Positions 7,668 through 17,108 are shown, counted from the first letter of the stretch. The stretch is 34,234 bases of DNA from Agrobacterium fabrum (GCA_003241215.1 QFOL01000012.1:1-34234); one strand, 5' to 3'. A program made the numbers and translations. The notes: generated by a model not told the origin, from the letters alone.

Positions 7668-8756
7668 TTGAATTCTTCGGTCAAGAAACTCGGCATCAAC
7701 GCCAGGTCGGGCGTGAAGTGGCTCGCAATTTCCGTGCTTTGCGCCGCGACCGCATCGTGTTCCACGACCACCGAGACCAAGCCTAAGCCCAAGCGCAGCA
7801 AGGAATATTTTTCCGAATCCGAATATGGCGTCAAAGCCAGCCCGCGTGTGGCCGATGGCAAGGCCATTCCCAAGGGCGGCGGGCGCGAGCTGATCGGCAA
7901 TGCCTATACCGTCAAGGGCCGCCGTTATTTTCCGAAAGAAGAGCCGGGTTACAACAAGACCGGTCTTGCCTCCTGGTACGGTTCCGCCTTCCACGGCCGC
8001 CTGACCGCCAATGGCGAAGTCTACGACAAAGAACATCTTTCTGCCGCACATCCGACATTTCCCCTGCCGAGCTATGCGCGCATCACCAACATGGAAAATG
8101 GCGCTTCGGTTCTGGTTCGCGTCAACGATCGCGGACCGTTCCATGAAGGCCGCCTGATTGACGTTTCCAGCAAGACCGCCGACCTTCTCGACATGAAGGC
8201 CACGGGTACGGCCAATGTGCGGGTGCAATATGCCGGCCGTGCACCGCTCGATGGTCACGACATGCCCTATCTGATGGCTTCCTACATTCCGAAGGGTTCG
8301 CGTTCGCCGGGCGTCGCGCCTGAAGGGCAGATCGCCACGGGCGTGATGGTGGCTTCGGCGTCTCCGAATTTCATTCCTGCTCCTGCGTCCAATCCGAATT
8401 ACGGCGGCTCCACCCAGACGGCGCTCGTCGGTTCCAAGAAGAATGCGGCGCTTCAGGCCATGCCGCTGGTCAATGGTCCGGCGCCGGCTTTCGAGCAATT
8501 CGCGATCCTGCCGGAAATCGGCCCCATCCTGGCCGAGCGTCCGGAAGGCAATTTCCTGCGTGAGCCGGCGGCGCCCGGCGGCAATTATCTGCGCGTGCCG
8601 ACGCCTTCCTCCAAATTTGCGGCGGCCTATTCCGAAGAATCTGCTACGGTCTCCAGGACCGCACGCGCCTTTGACAGCGTGCTCGTCGACCGGGGCGCGC
8701 TCAACGAGCAATCGATACTCGCCCATGTGAAGCGTCAGCAGGCGAAGTCGCGCTGA
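7668..8756 (+). CDS. rlpA: RlpA-family septal lytic transglycosylase, lipoprotein
   Basis: RlpA proteins cleave peptidoglycan strands lacking stem peptides at the septum and help separate daughter cells. A hydrophobic segment ends in ATASC, a lipobox-like cysteine (residue 31 from the TTG start), so outer-membrane lipid anchoring is likely although the box is not canonical. The double-psi beta-barrel spans about residues 98-190, with GLASWYG, the catalytic-type Glu in TANGE, and VNDRGPF with the conserved Asp. Unlike E. coli RlpA I see no C-terminal SPOR repeat; instead a Pro/Ala-rich tail of about 170 residues. The start is uncertain: TTG at 7668, or an in-frame GTG at 7713 that gives a shorter signal peptide. 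The next gene is a PBP5-like protein 72 nt downstream, so the pair is functionally coherent. Confidence 0.9.
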   Translation: MNSSVKKLGINARSGVKWLAISVLCAATASCSTTTETKPKPKRSKEYFSESEYGVKASPRVADGKAIPKGGGRELIGNAYTVKGRRYFPKEEPGYNKTGLASWYGSAFHGRLTANGEVYDKEHLSAAHPTFPLPSYARITNMENGASVLVRVNDRGPFHEGRLIDVSSKTADLLDMKATGTANVRVQYAGRAPLDGHDMPYLMASYIPKGSRSPGVAPEGQIATGVMVASASPNFIPAPASNPNYGGSTQTALVGSKKNAALQAMPLVNGPAPAFEQFAILPEIGPILAERPEGNFLREPAAPGGNYLRVPTPSSKFAAAYSEESATVSRTARAFDSVLVDRGALNEQSILAHVKRQQAKSR

Positions 8757-8828
8757 CGGATTGAAGGTACGGCTGCCTTGCCCTTCATCGCGGGCGGCCG
8801 GTTGCGGCAGGCAGGACTGGGCGGTTTC

Positions 8829-10001
8829 ATGCACAAGGCCATTCATCGCTCCTATTGTGCGGTCGTCACAGCGGCTGTGCTTGCGTTTTTCAGTGCAGGC
8901 ACGGCGCAGGCGCAGTCAGGCCCCTTCATCGCCAAGGCGGAACAGGCCTATATGATCGACGCCGAAACAGGCACGGTGCTCCTTTCGCAGAATGAGGACC
9001 AGACCTTTCCACCCGCATCGCTTGCCAAGCTGATGACGGTGGAAGTGGTGCTCGATGCGCTGTCAAAAGGGCAGGTGACGCCCGAGACGGCTTATCCGGT
9101 CTCGGAATATGCCTGGCGCACCGGCGGCGCGCCTTCGCGCACCTCGACCATGTTCGCGGCGCTGAAATCCTCCGTCGGCATCAACGACCTCCTCACCGGC
9201 ATCATCGTGCAGAATGCCAATGACGGCTGCATCATCGTCGCGGAAGGCATGGCGGGATCGGATGCCGCCTTTGCCAAGCGCATGACGGTGCGGGCGGGCG
9301 AACTCGGCATGAGCCGCAGCAGCTTCACCAACTCCACCGGGCTTCCCGACCCGGGCAACCAGACGACCGCCCGGGATATGGTACGTCTTGCGCAGCACCT
9401 GCATGATACCTATCCCGACCGCTACGCGCTTTTCACCAAGCCGGATTTCGAATGGAACCGGATTTTCCAGCGCAACAAGAATTCGCTTCTGATGCCGGGC
9501 AGCGGCATAGACGGCCTTGGCCTCGGTTTTGCGGAAGGCAGCGGTTTTGCGGCTGTCGTTTCGGCCGAACGGGAGGGGCGGCGGGTCTATCTGGCGTTAT
9601 CGGGCATCGCAGACGACAAGACGCGGCAGGAAGAAGCCCGTCGGGTCGTGGACTGGGGGCTGACGGCCTTCGAGAAACGCCATCTTTTCAGCAAGGACGA
9701 GGTGGTGGGTTCCGTCAGCGTTTATGGCGGCGATGCCTCATATGTCGATCTCTCGCCGAAGGACGATGTCAGTGTGCTGGTGCCGGTCAACAATCCGGAT
9801 CGCATTTCGGGGCGGATTGTTTATCGCTGGCCGCTGAAGGCGCCGCTGGATGTTGGCGTCAATGCGGGAACGCTTAAGGTTTTTTCGGGTGAACGTCTGT
9901 TGCGCGAAGTGCCGCTTTATACAAAGGGCGCGGTCGGCAGGGGTTCGCTGACCCAGAATGCGACAGGTGCGCTGAAAGAACTGCTGCTGTTCTGGCTCTG
10001 A
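8829..10001 (+). CDS. PBP5-like (peptidase S11) protein with degenerate active-site motifs
   Basis: It has the fold signature of D-alanyl-D-alanine carboxypeptidases: a signal peptide ending in TAQAQS, SLAK at residues 64-67 (nucleophile box), and a C-terminal PBP5-type beta domain. However, the second motif SxN reads NAN (129-131, codons 9213-9221), and the third motif KTG reads GLG (231-233, codons 9519-9527) within DGLGLGFAEGSGF. Normal peptidase activity is therefore doubtful; the protein may bind or sense peptidoglycan or act with altered chemistry. I chose the ATG at 8829 with GGGCGG upstream rather than the TTG at 8778. It sits between rlpA and tmk. Many rhizobial annotations would call it dacC or dacF. 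The fold is certain, the activity is not. Confidence 0.9.
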   Translation: MHKAIHRSYCAVVTAAVLAFFSAGTAQAQSGPFIAKAEQAYMIDAETGTVLLSQNEDQTFPPASLAKLMTVEVVLDALSKGQVTPETAYPVSEYAWRTGGAPSRTSTMFAALKSSVGINDLLTGIIVQNANDGCIIVAEGMAGSDAAFAKRMTVRAGELGMSRSSFTNSTGLPDPGNQTTARDMVRLAQHLHDTYPDRYALFTKPDFEWNRIFQRNKNSLLMPGSGIDGLGLGFAEGSGFAAVVSAEREGRRVYLALSGIADDKTRQEEARRVVDWGLTAFEKRHLFSKDEVVGSVSVYGGDASYVDLSPKDDVSVLVPVNNPDRISGRIVYRWPLKAPLDVGVNAGTLKVFSGERLLREVPLYTKGAVGRGSLTQNATGALKELLLFWL

Positions 10002-10121
10002 AAGCCTGTTCCAGAAGCCACCTTGCTCCTATGCTTTTGTTCAGGCATCGGATTTTCTGAAAAGCGCTTCACACATTTCGGTTCGATGCTGTAAACAGGC
10101 ATTTCGAATTCGAGGAAACCC

Positions 10122-10811
10122 GTGCAGGACGTGACATTGGCCGAAAAGACCGGATTGTTCATCAGCTTCGAGGGCGGCGAAGGCGCCGGCAAGTCGACGC
10201 AGATTCGCACGCTTGCCGAGGCGCTTCGCGGCCGTGGTTTCAAGGTGGTCGTGACGCGTGAGCCGGGCGGCTCGCCGGGTGCGGAGGCGGTTCGGCATGT
10301 TCTCCTCTCGGGTGCTGCCGAATCCTTCGGCGTGCGCATGGAAGCGATCCTGTTTGCGGCGGCGCGCAACGACCATGTCGAAGAGGTCATTCGCCCGGCG
10401 CTCGCGCGCGGTGAGATCGTGCTCTGTGACCGGTTCCTCGATTCTTCTCGGGTTTACCAGGGCACGACCGGCAATCTGGAACCGGATTTCATCGAGACGC
10501 TGCAACGCATCGCCATTGACGGCGTCGTGCCGGAACTGACGCTGATTTTCGATATCGCCGCTGAAAAGGGGCTCGCCCGCGCCCGAAAGCGTGCGGATGA
10601 AGGCGCTGCACCCGACAGGTTCGAAAAAGAAGAAATCGAGACCCACGAGAAGCGGCGTGAGGCCTATCTGGATATTGCGCTCGCCGAGCCGCGTCGTTGC
10701 CGGATCGTCAACGCCGATCAGCCGGAAGAAAAAGTGGCGGAGGATGTCCTGTCCTTCGTCGAACCCTTGCTCGAACAGCTGAAAACAGCGGCGGGCGCGG
10801 CGCATGAGTGA
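10122..10811 (+). CDS. tmk: Thymidylate kinase
   Basis: Phosphorylates dTMP to dTDP with ATP, an essential step of dTTP supply. The P-loop reads [11 protein letters not shown] near residues 16-26. The substrate-binding region follows as [11 protein letters not shown], then the DRFLDSS motif, and a LID segment with arginines (ARARKRADE) near residues 150-160. The length of 229 aa is slightly above the usual 205-215. Translation starts at GTG 10122, with GAGGA 7 nt upstream. Its stop overlaps the start of holB by 8 nt, so the two are translationally coupled, an arrangement common in alphaproteobacteria. Confidence 0.96.
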   Translation: MQDVTLAEKTGLFISFEGGEGAGKSTQIRTLAEALRGRGFKVVVTREPGGSPGAEAVRHVLLSGAAESFGVRMEAILFAAARNDHVEEVIRPALARGEIVLCDRFLDSSRVYQGTTGNLEPDFIETLQRIAIDGVVPELTLIFDIAAEKGLARARKRADEGAAPDRFEKEEIETHEKRREAYLDIALAEPRRCRIVNADQPEEKVAEDVLSFVEPLLEQLKTAAGAAHE

Positions 10812-11829
10812 GGTTCAGGGCGTTCTCGACGGTGCGATTGCGCCGCAGCAGAACACGAAGCTTTTCGGGCATGAGGAAGCGGAAGCCTTCCTCGCGCAAT
10901 CCTATCGTTCCGGCAAGGGCCACCACGCCATTCTGATCGAGGGGCCGGAGGGGATCGGCAAGGCGACGCTTGCCTTCCGTTTCGCCAATCATGTGCTGAG
11001 CCATCCCGATCCGTTGCTGGCGCCGGATTTTCTCGCCGATCCCGATCCGCAATCGCTGGTCAGCCGTCAGATCACGGCCGGGGCCTCGCATAATCTGCTG
11101 CATCTGACCCGTCCGGTGGATGAAAAGACCGGCCGCGTGAAATCCGCCATTACGGTGGACGAGGTGAGGCGGGCAGGGCACTTCTTTTCGCAGACATCGG
11201 GCACCGGCAACTGGCGTATCGTCATCATCGATCCCGCCGACGATCTCAACCGCAACGCCGCGAATGCGATCCTCAAAATACTGGAGGAGCCGCCGAAACG
11301 GGCAATGTTCCTCGTTCTCTCGCACGCGCCGGGAAAATTGCTGCCGACCATCCGCTCACGCTGCATGCCGTTGAGGCTCCTGCCGCTTTCCGATGCGGCC
11401 ATGGTGCAATCCCTCGATCATCTGGGCATCAGCCCGGAAGGCGAAAAGCGCGACGCCCTGCTTGCCGCCTCCAAGGGCAGCGTGGCGCAGGCGTTGAAGC
11501 TGCTGAATTACGGCGGTTCCGACATTGTCGAAGCCTTTGCCGAGGTGATGGCTGCCGAAGGGCCGGGCGCCCGCAAGCAGATGCACAAGCTTGCCGAGAT
11601 TCTCGCGCAGAAGGATGGCGACATCGTTCTCGGCTTCTTCATGGAACACGTGACCGAAGAACTGATGGAGCGCGCACGGGCGGCGGCGATGGCGGGCGAT
11701 ATCGCGGCGGCGGAAAAACATGCGCGGCTTTCCTCGGCGCTCTCGGAACGCATCACCGTGGCGCAGGCCTATAATCTCGACAAGAAGCAGATGGTGCTTT
11801 CCATTCTGGAAGATATTCGCGGCGTTTGA
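10804..11829 (+). CDS. holB: DNA polymerase III, delta' subunit of the clamp loader
   Basis: Part of the AAA+ clamp loader that opens the beta clamp and places it on primed DNA. The Walker A-like segment GPEGIGKAT is at about residues 40-48. A sensor region around [14 protein letters not shown] is followed by the SRC motif (TIRSRCMPL) holding the conserved arginine, at about residues 155-195. The zinc-binding cysteine cluster of E. coli delta' is absent. Its ATG lies within the end of tmk (ATGAGTGA overlap). It is followed by a 305-nt intergenic region with a palindromic repeat, then metG. Confidence 0.94.
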   Translation: MSEVQGVLDGAIAPQQNTKLFGHEEAEAFLAQSYRSGKGHHAILIEGPEGIGKATLAFRFANHVLSHPDPLLAPDFLADPDPQSLVSRQITAGASHNLLHLTRPVDEKTGRVKSAITVDEVRRAGHFFSQTSGTGNWRIVIIDPADDLNRNAANAILKILEEPPKRAMFLVLSHAPGKLLPTIRSRCMPLRLLPLSDAAMVQSLDHLGISPEGEKRDALLAASKGSVAQALKLLNYGGSDIVEAFAEVMAAEGPGARKQMHKLAEILAQKDGDIVLGFFMEHVTEELMERARAAAMAGDIAAAEKHARLSSALSERITVAQAYNLDKKQMVLSILEDIRGV

Positions 11830-11838
11830 AGGCGAGGG

Positions 11839-12058
11839 ATCGTACGGAATGTACGATTCGACGGTGCATAAATTCTCCTCCGTCATGCCGGACTGGATCC
11901 GGCATCCAGCCACGGCGCGTCCGTGCCGTGAAGAGAGTCTTTTGCGATCAAGGACTTGATCGCGCTGGACCCCGGATCCAGTCCGGGGTGACGGTAGTGC
12001 GGATGCCAAGCGCTCGCCAAATCCAATTTGTCTGCAAGCGGTCGTACAAAACGTACGC
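11839..12058. repeat. Composite palindromic interspersed repeat (REP-like)
   Basis: The arm at 11880-11909 (CCGTCATGCCGGACTGGATC and onward) is nearly an exact inverted copy of the arm at 11965-11994, giving about 30 bp of long-range pairing. Nested inside are a CACGG/CCGTG hairpin near 11911-11925 and a perfect GCGATCAAG-GA-CTTGATCGC palindrome (11944-11963). Outside, CGTAC-N5-GTACG palindromes flank it at 11841-11855 and 12043-12057. The core resembles the gtcatgccggact-type dispersed repeats of many alphaproteobacteria. It could also end holB transcription. Confidence 0.75.
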
Positions 12059-12093
12059 TTTTTCTTTCGCTGCTGCGAACAATGGTTTAAGAG

Positions 12094-12132
12094 CGGTCTA
12101 TCCAAAAAAAAGCCTGTAAAGTCGATAGACCG
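12094..12132 (+). promoter_or_regulatory. Hairpin over the metG translation start region
   Basis: A perfect 9-bp inverted repeat (CGGTCTATC at 12094-12102, GATAGACCG at 12124-12132) ends 2 nt before the metG ATG, so its 3' arm occupies the ribosome-binding position. The A-rich 21-nt loop contains AAAAAAAA. It may mask initiation. No T-box or SAM riboswitch motif is present. Confidence 0.4.
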
Positions 12133-12134
12133 TC

Positions 12135-13685
12135 ATGACAGACAAGACACCATTCTACATCACCACCGCGATCTCCTATCCTAACGGCAAGCCGCATATC
12201 GGCCATGCCTATGAGTTGATTGCGACGGACGCCATGGCACGCTTTCAGCGCCTGGATGGAATGGATGTATTCTTCCTGACAGGCACCGACGAACACGGTC
12301 AGAAGATGCAGCAGACGGCGCGTGCGGAAGGCATTTCGCCGGAGGAACTGGCTGAGCGCAATTCCGACCAGTTCCGCGCGATGGGCAAGCTGCTCAACGC
12401 CTCGAATGACGATTTCATCCGCACCACGGAAGAACGCCACCACGAGACCTCGCGCAATATCTGGAACCTGATGGCCGATACCGGCGACATCTACAAGGAC
12501 AGCTATGCCGGCTGGTATTCCGTGCGCGACGAGGCCTATTATGCCGAGGACGAGACGGAAGTGCGCGCCGATGGCGTTCGTTACGGGCCGCAGGGCACGC
12601 CGGTGGAGTGGGTGGAGGAGGAGAGCTACTTCTTCAAGCTTTCCGAATATCAGGACAAGCTGCTGAAGCTCTACGAGGAGAACCCTGAATTCATCGGCCC
12701 GGCAGAGCGCCGCAACGAAATCGTCTCCTTCGTCAAATCCGGCCTCAAGGACCTGTCGATTTCCCGCACAACCTTTGACTGGGGCATCAAGGTTCCCAAT
12801 GATCCGAAGCATGTCATGTATGTCTGGGTCGATGCGCTGACCAACTACATCACCGCCACGGGTTACATCGAAGACAGGAACGGTCCCCGCGCCAAATATT
12901 GGCCGGCCGACGTGCATATCATCGGCAAGGACATCATCCGCTTCCATGCCGTCTATTGGCCGGCTTTCCTGATGAGCGCGAAGCTGCCGTTGCCCAAGCG
13001 GGTCTATGCGCATGGCTTCCTGCTCAACAAGGGCGAGAAGATGTCGAAGTCGCTCGGCAACGTCGTCGATCCGGCCAATCTGGTGAACCATTTCGGTCTC
13101 GATCAGGTCCGTTATTTCTTCCTGCGCGAAGTCTCCTTTGGCCAGGACGGCAGCTATAGCGAAGAGGGCATCGCCACCCGCATCAATGCCGATCTTGCCA
13201 ATGGCGTCGGCAATCTTGCCAGCCGTTCGCTGTCGATGATCGTCAAGAATTGCGACGGCCAGATCCCAACGCCCGGTGCGTTCACCGAAGAAGACAAGGC
13301 GATGCTTGCCTCCGCCGACGGCCTGCTGGCGCTCTGCCGCGAGGAGATGGGCAAGCAGCTCATCCACCGCGCGCTTGCGGCCATCATCGCCGTCGTCTCG
13401 GAAACCGACCGCTATTTCGCCTCGCAGGAGCCGTGGGCGCTGAAGAAGACCGATCCCGAGCGCATGGGCACCGTGCTTTACGTTACGGCGGAAGTGGTGC
13501 GCCAGATCGGCATTCTCCTGCAGCCCTTCATGCCTGATTCCTGCGACAAGCTGCTGGATCTCGTCGCGGCTCCCGCCGACAAACGTGATTTTGCGGCTTT
13601 GGGTGAAGCCGGCCGTCTGGTTCCGGGCACGCCGCTGGAAGCGCCGAAGCCGGTCTTCCCGCGTTACGTCGCACCGGAAGCGTGA
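12135..13685 (+). CDS. metG: Methionyl-tRNA synthetase
   Basis: Charges initiator and elongator tRNA-Met with methionine using ATP. The class I signatures are HIGH at residues 21-24 ([12 protein letters not shown]) and KMSKS at 302-306 ([10 protein letters not shown]). [11 protein letters not shown] and the RYFFLREV segment match the family. At 516 aa it is the short form, without the C-terminal OB-fold tRNA-binding domain of E. coli MetRS, and its connective peptide lacks the zinc-binding CxxC pairs. The start codon follows a 9-bp hairpin whose 3' arm covers the expected ribosome site. The downstream tatD-like gene begins 11 nt after the stop, so they are probably one operon. Confidence 0.97.
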   Translation: MTDKTPFYITTAISYPNGKPHIGHAYELIATDAMARFQRLDGMDVFFLTGTDEHGQKMQQTARAEGISPEELAERNSDQFRAMGKLLNASNDDFIRTTEERHHETSRNIWNLMADTGDIYKDSYAGWYSVRDEAYYAEDETEVRADGVRYGPQGTPVEWVEEESYFFKLSEYQDKLLKLYEENPEFIGPAERRNEIVSFVKSGLKDLSISRTTFDWGIKVPNDPKHVMYVWVDALTNYITATGYIEDRNGPRAKYWPADVHIIGKDIIRFHAVYWPAFLMSAKLPLPKRVYAHGFLLNKGEKMSKSLGNVVDPANLVNHFGLDQVRYFFLREVSFGQDGSYSEEGIATRINADLANGVGNLASRSLSMIVKNCDGQIPTPGAFTEEDKAMLASADGLLALCREEMGKQLIHRALAAIIAVVSETDRYFASQEPWALKKTDPERMGTVLYVTAEVVRQIGILLQPFMPDSCDKLLDLVAAPADKRDFAALGEAGRLVPGTPLEAPKPVFPRYVAPEA

Positions 13686-13696
13686 AGGCGAGACCC

Positions 13697-14479
13697 ATGT
13701 TGATCGATACGCATTGCCATCTGGATTTTCCCGATTTCGAAGCTGAGCGCGACGATATAATCGCCCGCGCCCATGCTTCGGGCGTGAGCCAGATGGTGAC
13801 GATCTCGACGCGGGTGCGCCGTCTGCCCGAACTTTTGAAGATTACGGAAAAATATCCGTCGGTTTTCTGCTCGGTCGGCACGCATCCCAACAGCGCCGCT
13901 GAAGAGCTGGATATTTCCGCCGACGACCTCGTGCGGCTGGCGGAGAGCCATGACAAGATCGTGGCGATCGGCGAGGCGGGTCTGGATTATTTCTACGATA
14001 CGCAGAAGCCGGAAGACCAGAAGACCGGCCTCATCCGCCATATCGAAGCGGCAAGAAGGACGAGGCTGCCGCTCGTCATCCACAGCCGCAGCGCCGATGA
14101 CGACATGGCCGCCATTTTGCGCGCCGAAAGCGGGAAGGGAGCATTCCCCTTCATCCTGCACTGCTTCTCCGCCGGTCCTGAGTTGGCGAAAACCGGTGTC
14201 GAGCTTGGCGGCTATGTGTCCTTTTCCGGCATTTTGACCTTCCCCAAATCGCAGGATATCCGCGATATCGCCGCCACCGTGCCGCTGGACCGGCTGCTGG
14301 TGGAGACGGATGCGCCTTATCTGGCGCCGAAGCGCTGGCGGGGAAAGCGTAACGAGCCGTCCTATGTGGTCAATACCGCCGAGGTTCTGGCCGAGGTGCA
14401 TGGCGTTTCTTATGAGCGCATGGCCGAAATCACCACCGAAAACGCCTTCCGCTGCTTTTCCAAGATGACAAGGGTGTAG
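13697..14479 (+). CDS. TatD-family metal-dependent deoxyribonuclease
   Basis: A metal-dependent hydrolase of the amidohydrolase-like TatD family, whose members are 3'-5' exonucleases in DNA repair or turnover. The metal ligands are visible in order: DTHCHLD at the N-terminus, GEAGLDYF, a His in VIHSRSADDD, LHCFS, and the late Asp in VETDAPYLAP. The 260-aa length is typical. I chose ATG 13697 over the in-frame GTG at 13682, which overlaps the metG stop. It sits between metG and a metallo-beta-lactamase-fold gene whose start is 2 nt past its stop, a conserved alphaproteobacterial trio (often labelled ycfH). Confidence 0.93.
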   Translation: MLIDTHCHLDFPDFEAERDDIIARAHASGVSQMVTISTRVRRLPELLKITEKYPSVFCSVGTHPNSAAEELDISADDLVRLAESHDKIVAIGEAGLDYFYDTQKPEDQKTGLIRHIEAARRTRLPLVIHSRSADDDMAAILRAESGKGAFPFILHCFSAGPELAKTGVELGGYVSFSGILTFPKSQDIRDIAATVPLDRLLVETDAPYLAPKRWRGKRNEPSYVVNTAEVLAEVHGVSYERMAEITTENAFRCFSKMTRV

Positions 14480-14481
14480 GC

Positions 14482-15306
14482 GTGGCAATCTACCGTCGCC
14501 GCTTCACGGTTCTCGGTTGCGCGTCGTCGCCCGGCGTGCCGCGCATCAACGGCGACTGGGGGGCCTGCGACCCTGATAACCCCAAGAACAGGCGCACCCG
14601 CACCGCCTTCATGGTGGAGCAGATCGGCCCGGATGGCGGAAAGACCACCGTTATCATCGACACCGGCCCGGATTTTCGTGAGCAGATGATCGCGGCGAAG
14701 GTGGAGGCGGTCGATGCGGTGCTTTATACCCACGCCCATGCCGATCATCTGCACGGTATCGACGATCTGCGCATCTATTTCGCCATTCAGCAAAACCGCA
14801 TTCCCATCTACGCCGATCCCGTTACCATGGCGCGCATATGGGACGGTTTCGCCTATTGCCTGGAAACACCGCCGGGCAGCAGCTATCCGCCCATCGTCGA
14901 GCCGCGGATCATCGCGGATATCGACGCGCCTGTTATCATCGATGGGGCAGGCGGGCCGATCCCGTTCAACGTGCACATGCAACAGCATGGCGATGTGCAT
15001 TCGCTCGGTTTTCGCATCGGCGATGTCGCCTATTGCACGGATGTCAGCGATTTTCCGGCTGAGACCCTGCCGAAGCTTGCCGGCCTCGATGTCCTCGTCA
15101 TCGACGCGCTGCAGCATCGGTATCACCCCAGCCATCTGTCGCTGGAACAGGCGCTTGGCTGGATCGAGAGATTTTCCCCGAAAAGGGCGATCTTGACCCA
15201 TATGCATATTCCGCTCGATTATGACACCGTGATGCGTGAAACGCCTGAACACGTTGAACCGGCTTATGACCAGATGCGTTTCGAGACCGAGATCGAAGCT
15301 TTCTGA
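14482..15306 (+). CDS. Metallo-beta-lactamase-fold hydrolase, PhnP-like
   Basis: The metal-binding signature THAHADHLHGID is at about residues 85-96. Further ligands follow in YCTDVSDFP and LTHMHIPLDY, and the start is the PhnP-like TVLGCASSPGVPRINGDWG. PhnP-type enzymes hydrolyse cyclic phosphodiesters such as phosphoribosyl 1,2-cyclic phosphate. No phn genes are nearby, so the substrate here is unknown and a nucleotide or RNA phosphodiester is equally possible. Translation starts at GTG 14482, only 2 nt after the tatD-like stop, indicating coupling with that nuclease. The length of 274 aa is normal for the group. Confidence 0.88.
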   Translation: MAIYRRRFTVLGCASSPGVPRINGDWGACDPDNPKNRRTRTAFMVEQIGPDGGKTTVIIDTGPDFREQMIAAKVEAVDAVLYTHAHADHLHGIDDLRIYFAIQQNRIPIYADPVTMARIWDGFAYCLETPPGSSYPPIVEPRIIADIDAPVIIDGAGGPIPFNVHMQQHGDVHSLGFRIGDVAYCTDVSDFPAETLPKLAGLDVLVIDALQHRYHPSHLSLEQALGWIERFSPKRAILTHMHIPLDYDTVMRETPEHVEPAYDQMRFETEIEAF

Positions 15307-15326
15307 TACGCCTGAAAAGGAACAGC

Positions 15327-17108
15327 ATGTCGACCAAGCCTTTCCGTGCACCCAGTATGGCGAGCTTCTTCGACAATCTGCGCGCCAGCCGGTTGCGGGC
15401 CATGTTCCGTCGCGGCGAAGTCGGGCTGGTGATCCTCGCCGTCTTTATCGGCATTGCGGCGGGGCTTCTGGTGGCGCTGATCGGCGCCCTGAGCACGGCG
15501 CTGCATATACTGGTCTTCGGTGTCGAGCGCTTGAGCAGCAGCGACCTGTCCGGATGGATCGTGCTCGCCGGCCCCATCATCGGCGGCGTCGTGCTCGGCC
15601 TGATCATCTTCATTCTTTCGAAGACCCGCAAGAAGCCCATGGTCGATCCGATCGAGGCAAATGCGCTGCATGGCGGCCGCCTGTCGTTGACGGACAGCAT
15701 CATCGTCTGCGTGCAGAACATCGTCTCCAACGGTTTTGGCGCGTCTGTCGGGCTGGAGGCCGGTTATACGCAGATCGCCAGCGGCGTCGCTTCGAAGCTC
15801 GGCATCAAGCTGAAACTGAGGCGAGGGGACATGCGCATCCTCGTCGGCTGCGGCGCTGCGGGCGCGATTGCGGCCGCCTTCAATGCACCCCTGACCGGGG
15901 CCTTCTACGCCATCGAACTCATCATCGGCACCTATACTGTCGTAACACTCGCGCCGCTCATCGTCTCGGCACTGGTGGCGACCACCGTCATCGGGCTGAT
16001 CGGCGGCCACGGCCTCTCCATCGACATCGTGGATGCCAGTCGCGTGACGCCGGCGGATTATGTGCCCGCCATCTTTCTCGGCGTTGTGTGCGCGGCCATC
16101 GGCATCGTGCTGATGCAGGCGGTGTCCTTCATCGAGGAGACGGCTCGCAAAAGCGCCATTCCCGGCTGGCTGCGTCCTACAATTGGCGGTATGGCTGTGG
16201 GTGGGCTTGCGCTGATTTCGCCGCAGGTGCTGTCGAGCGGCCATGGGGCGCTGCATCTCAATATCGATGCCGAACTGACGATTTACGGGCTTGCCGGGCT
16301 GTTCCTGCTGAAAGCGGCGGCCAGCGCCATCTCCATCGGCTCGAATTTCCGCGGCGGCCTGTTTTTCGCCTCGCTGTTCATGGGCTCACTGCTCGGCAAG
16401 ATCTTCGCGCTCTGCGCCCCCTATATCGGTTATGGATCGACGGCGCCCATCGTTTATGCCGTGATCGGCATGAGCGCCTTTGCCGCCGCCATCATCGGCG
16501 GGCCGCTGACGATGACGTTTCTGGCGCTGGAACTGACAGGCGACTTCCAGATCACGGCTCTGGTGCTTGCCGCCGTCATCACCACTTCGCTCGTGGTGCG
16601 CACCACCTTCGGTTATTCCTTCGCCACATGGCGTTTTCACCTGCGGGGCGAGAGCATTCGCAGCGCCCATGACATCGGCTGGATCCGCGACCTGACGGTC
16701 GGCAGGATGATGCGCGCCGATATCCGCAAGGCCAATGTCAGCATGGGGCTGCCGGCCTTCAAGGAGAAGTTTCCGCTCGGCTCGACGCAACGGGTGATCA
16801 TGACCCATGATGACGGGCGTTATGCCGGCATCGTCCTCGTGCCGGAAATCTATGCCGACCCGATGGATCGCGACCCCAGCAAGATCAGCCTCGAAACCTA
16901 TCTGCGCTACAAAAACGACATCTTGCTGCCGACCATGAATGCCCGCCAGGCAGCAGCGGCCTTTGACGCAGCCGAAAGCGAGGCACTGGTCGTCGTCAAT
17001 GACAAGATCGAAAACCGCCCGGTTGGCCTGCTCACCGAAAGCCATACGTTGAGACGCTATAGCGAAGAGCTGGATCTGAGACGCCAGGAGGCGTCTGGGG
17101 AATTATGA
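15327..17108 (+). CDS. ClC-family chloride channel/transporter with C-terminal CBS domains
   Basis: An integral membrane protein with about ten hydrophobic segments up to about residue 440. A soluble C-terminal part holds a CBS-domain pair (starting near RDLTVGRMMRAD, ending in GLLTESHTLRRYSEE). The gating glutamate region reads SVGLEAGYTQ in place of the canonical GREGP. The usual GSGIP segment reads DPIEANALHGG, and GGIFAP reads GGLFFASL. It is thus a divergent ClC subfamily, and chloride selectivity or proton coupling cannot be read off directly. AAGGA precedes the ATG. It follows the metallo-beta-lactamase-fold gene by 20 nt and may end the metG operon. CBS domains often bind adenine nucleotides. 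Confidence 0.9.
   Translation: MSTKPFRAPSMASFFDNLRASRLRAMFRRGEVGLVILAVFIGIAAGLLVALIGALSTALHILVFGVERLSSSDLSGWIVLAGPIIGGVVLGLIIFILSKTRKKPMVDPIEANALHGGRLSLTDSIIVCVQNIVSNGFGASVGLEAGYTQIASGVASKLGIKLKLRRGDMRILVGCGAAGAIAAAFNAPLTGAFYAIELIIGTYTVVTLAPLIVSALVATTVIGLIGGHGLSIDIVDASRVTPADYVPAIFLGVVCAAIGIVLMQAVSFIEETARKSAIPGWLRPTIGGMAVGGLALISPQVLSSGHGALHLNIDAELTIYGLAGLFLLKAAASAISIGSNFRGGLFFASLFMGSLLGKIFALCAPYIGYGSTAPIVYAVIGMSAFAAAIIGGPLTMTFLALELTGDFQITALVLAAVITTSLVVRTTFGYSFATWRFHLRGESIRSAHDIGWIRDLTVGRMMRADIRKANVSMGLPAFKEKFPLGSTQRVIMTHDDGRYAGIVLVPEIYADPMDRDPSKISLETYLRYKNDILLPTMNARQAAAAFDAAESEALVVVNDKIENRPVGLLTESHTLRRYSEELDLRRQEASGEL

Noticed and set aside
7584..8846. 420-codon open frame antisense to rlpA
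   Set aside because: High GC leaves long open frames opposite real genes. The translated product has a His/Arg-rich random composition, and the sense frame encodes a clear RlpA.
12087..13367. 426-codon frame antisense to metG
   Set aside because: It overlaps a certain methionyl-tRNA synthetase, has no recognisable domain and no ribosome site.
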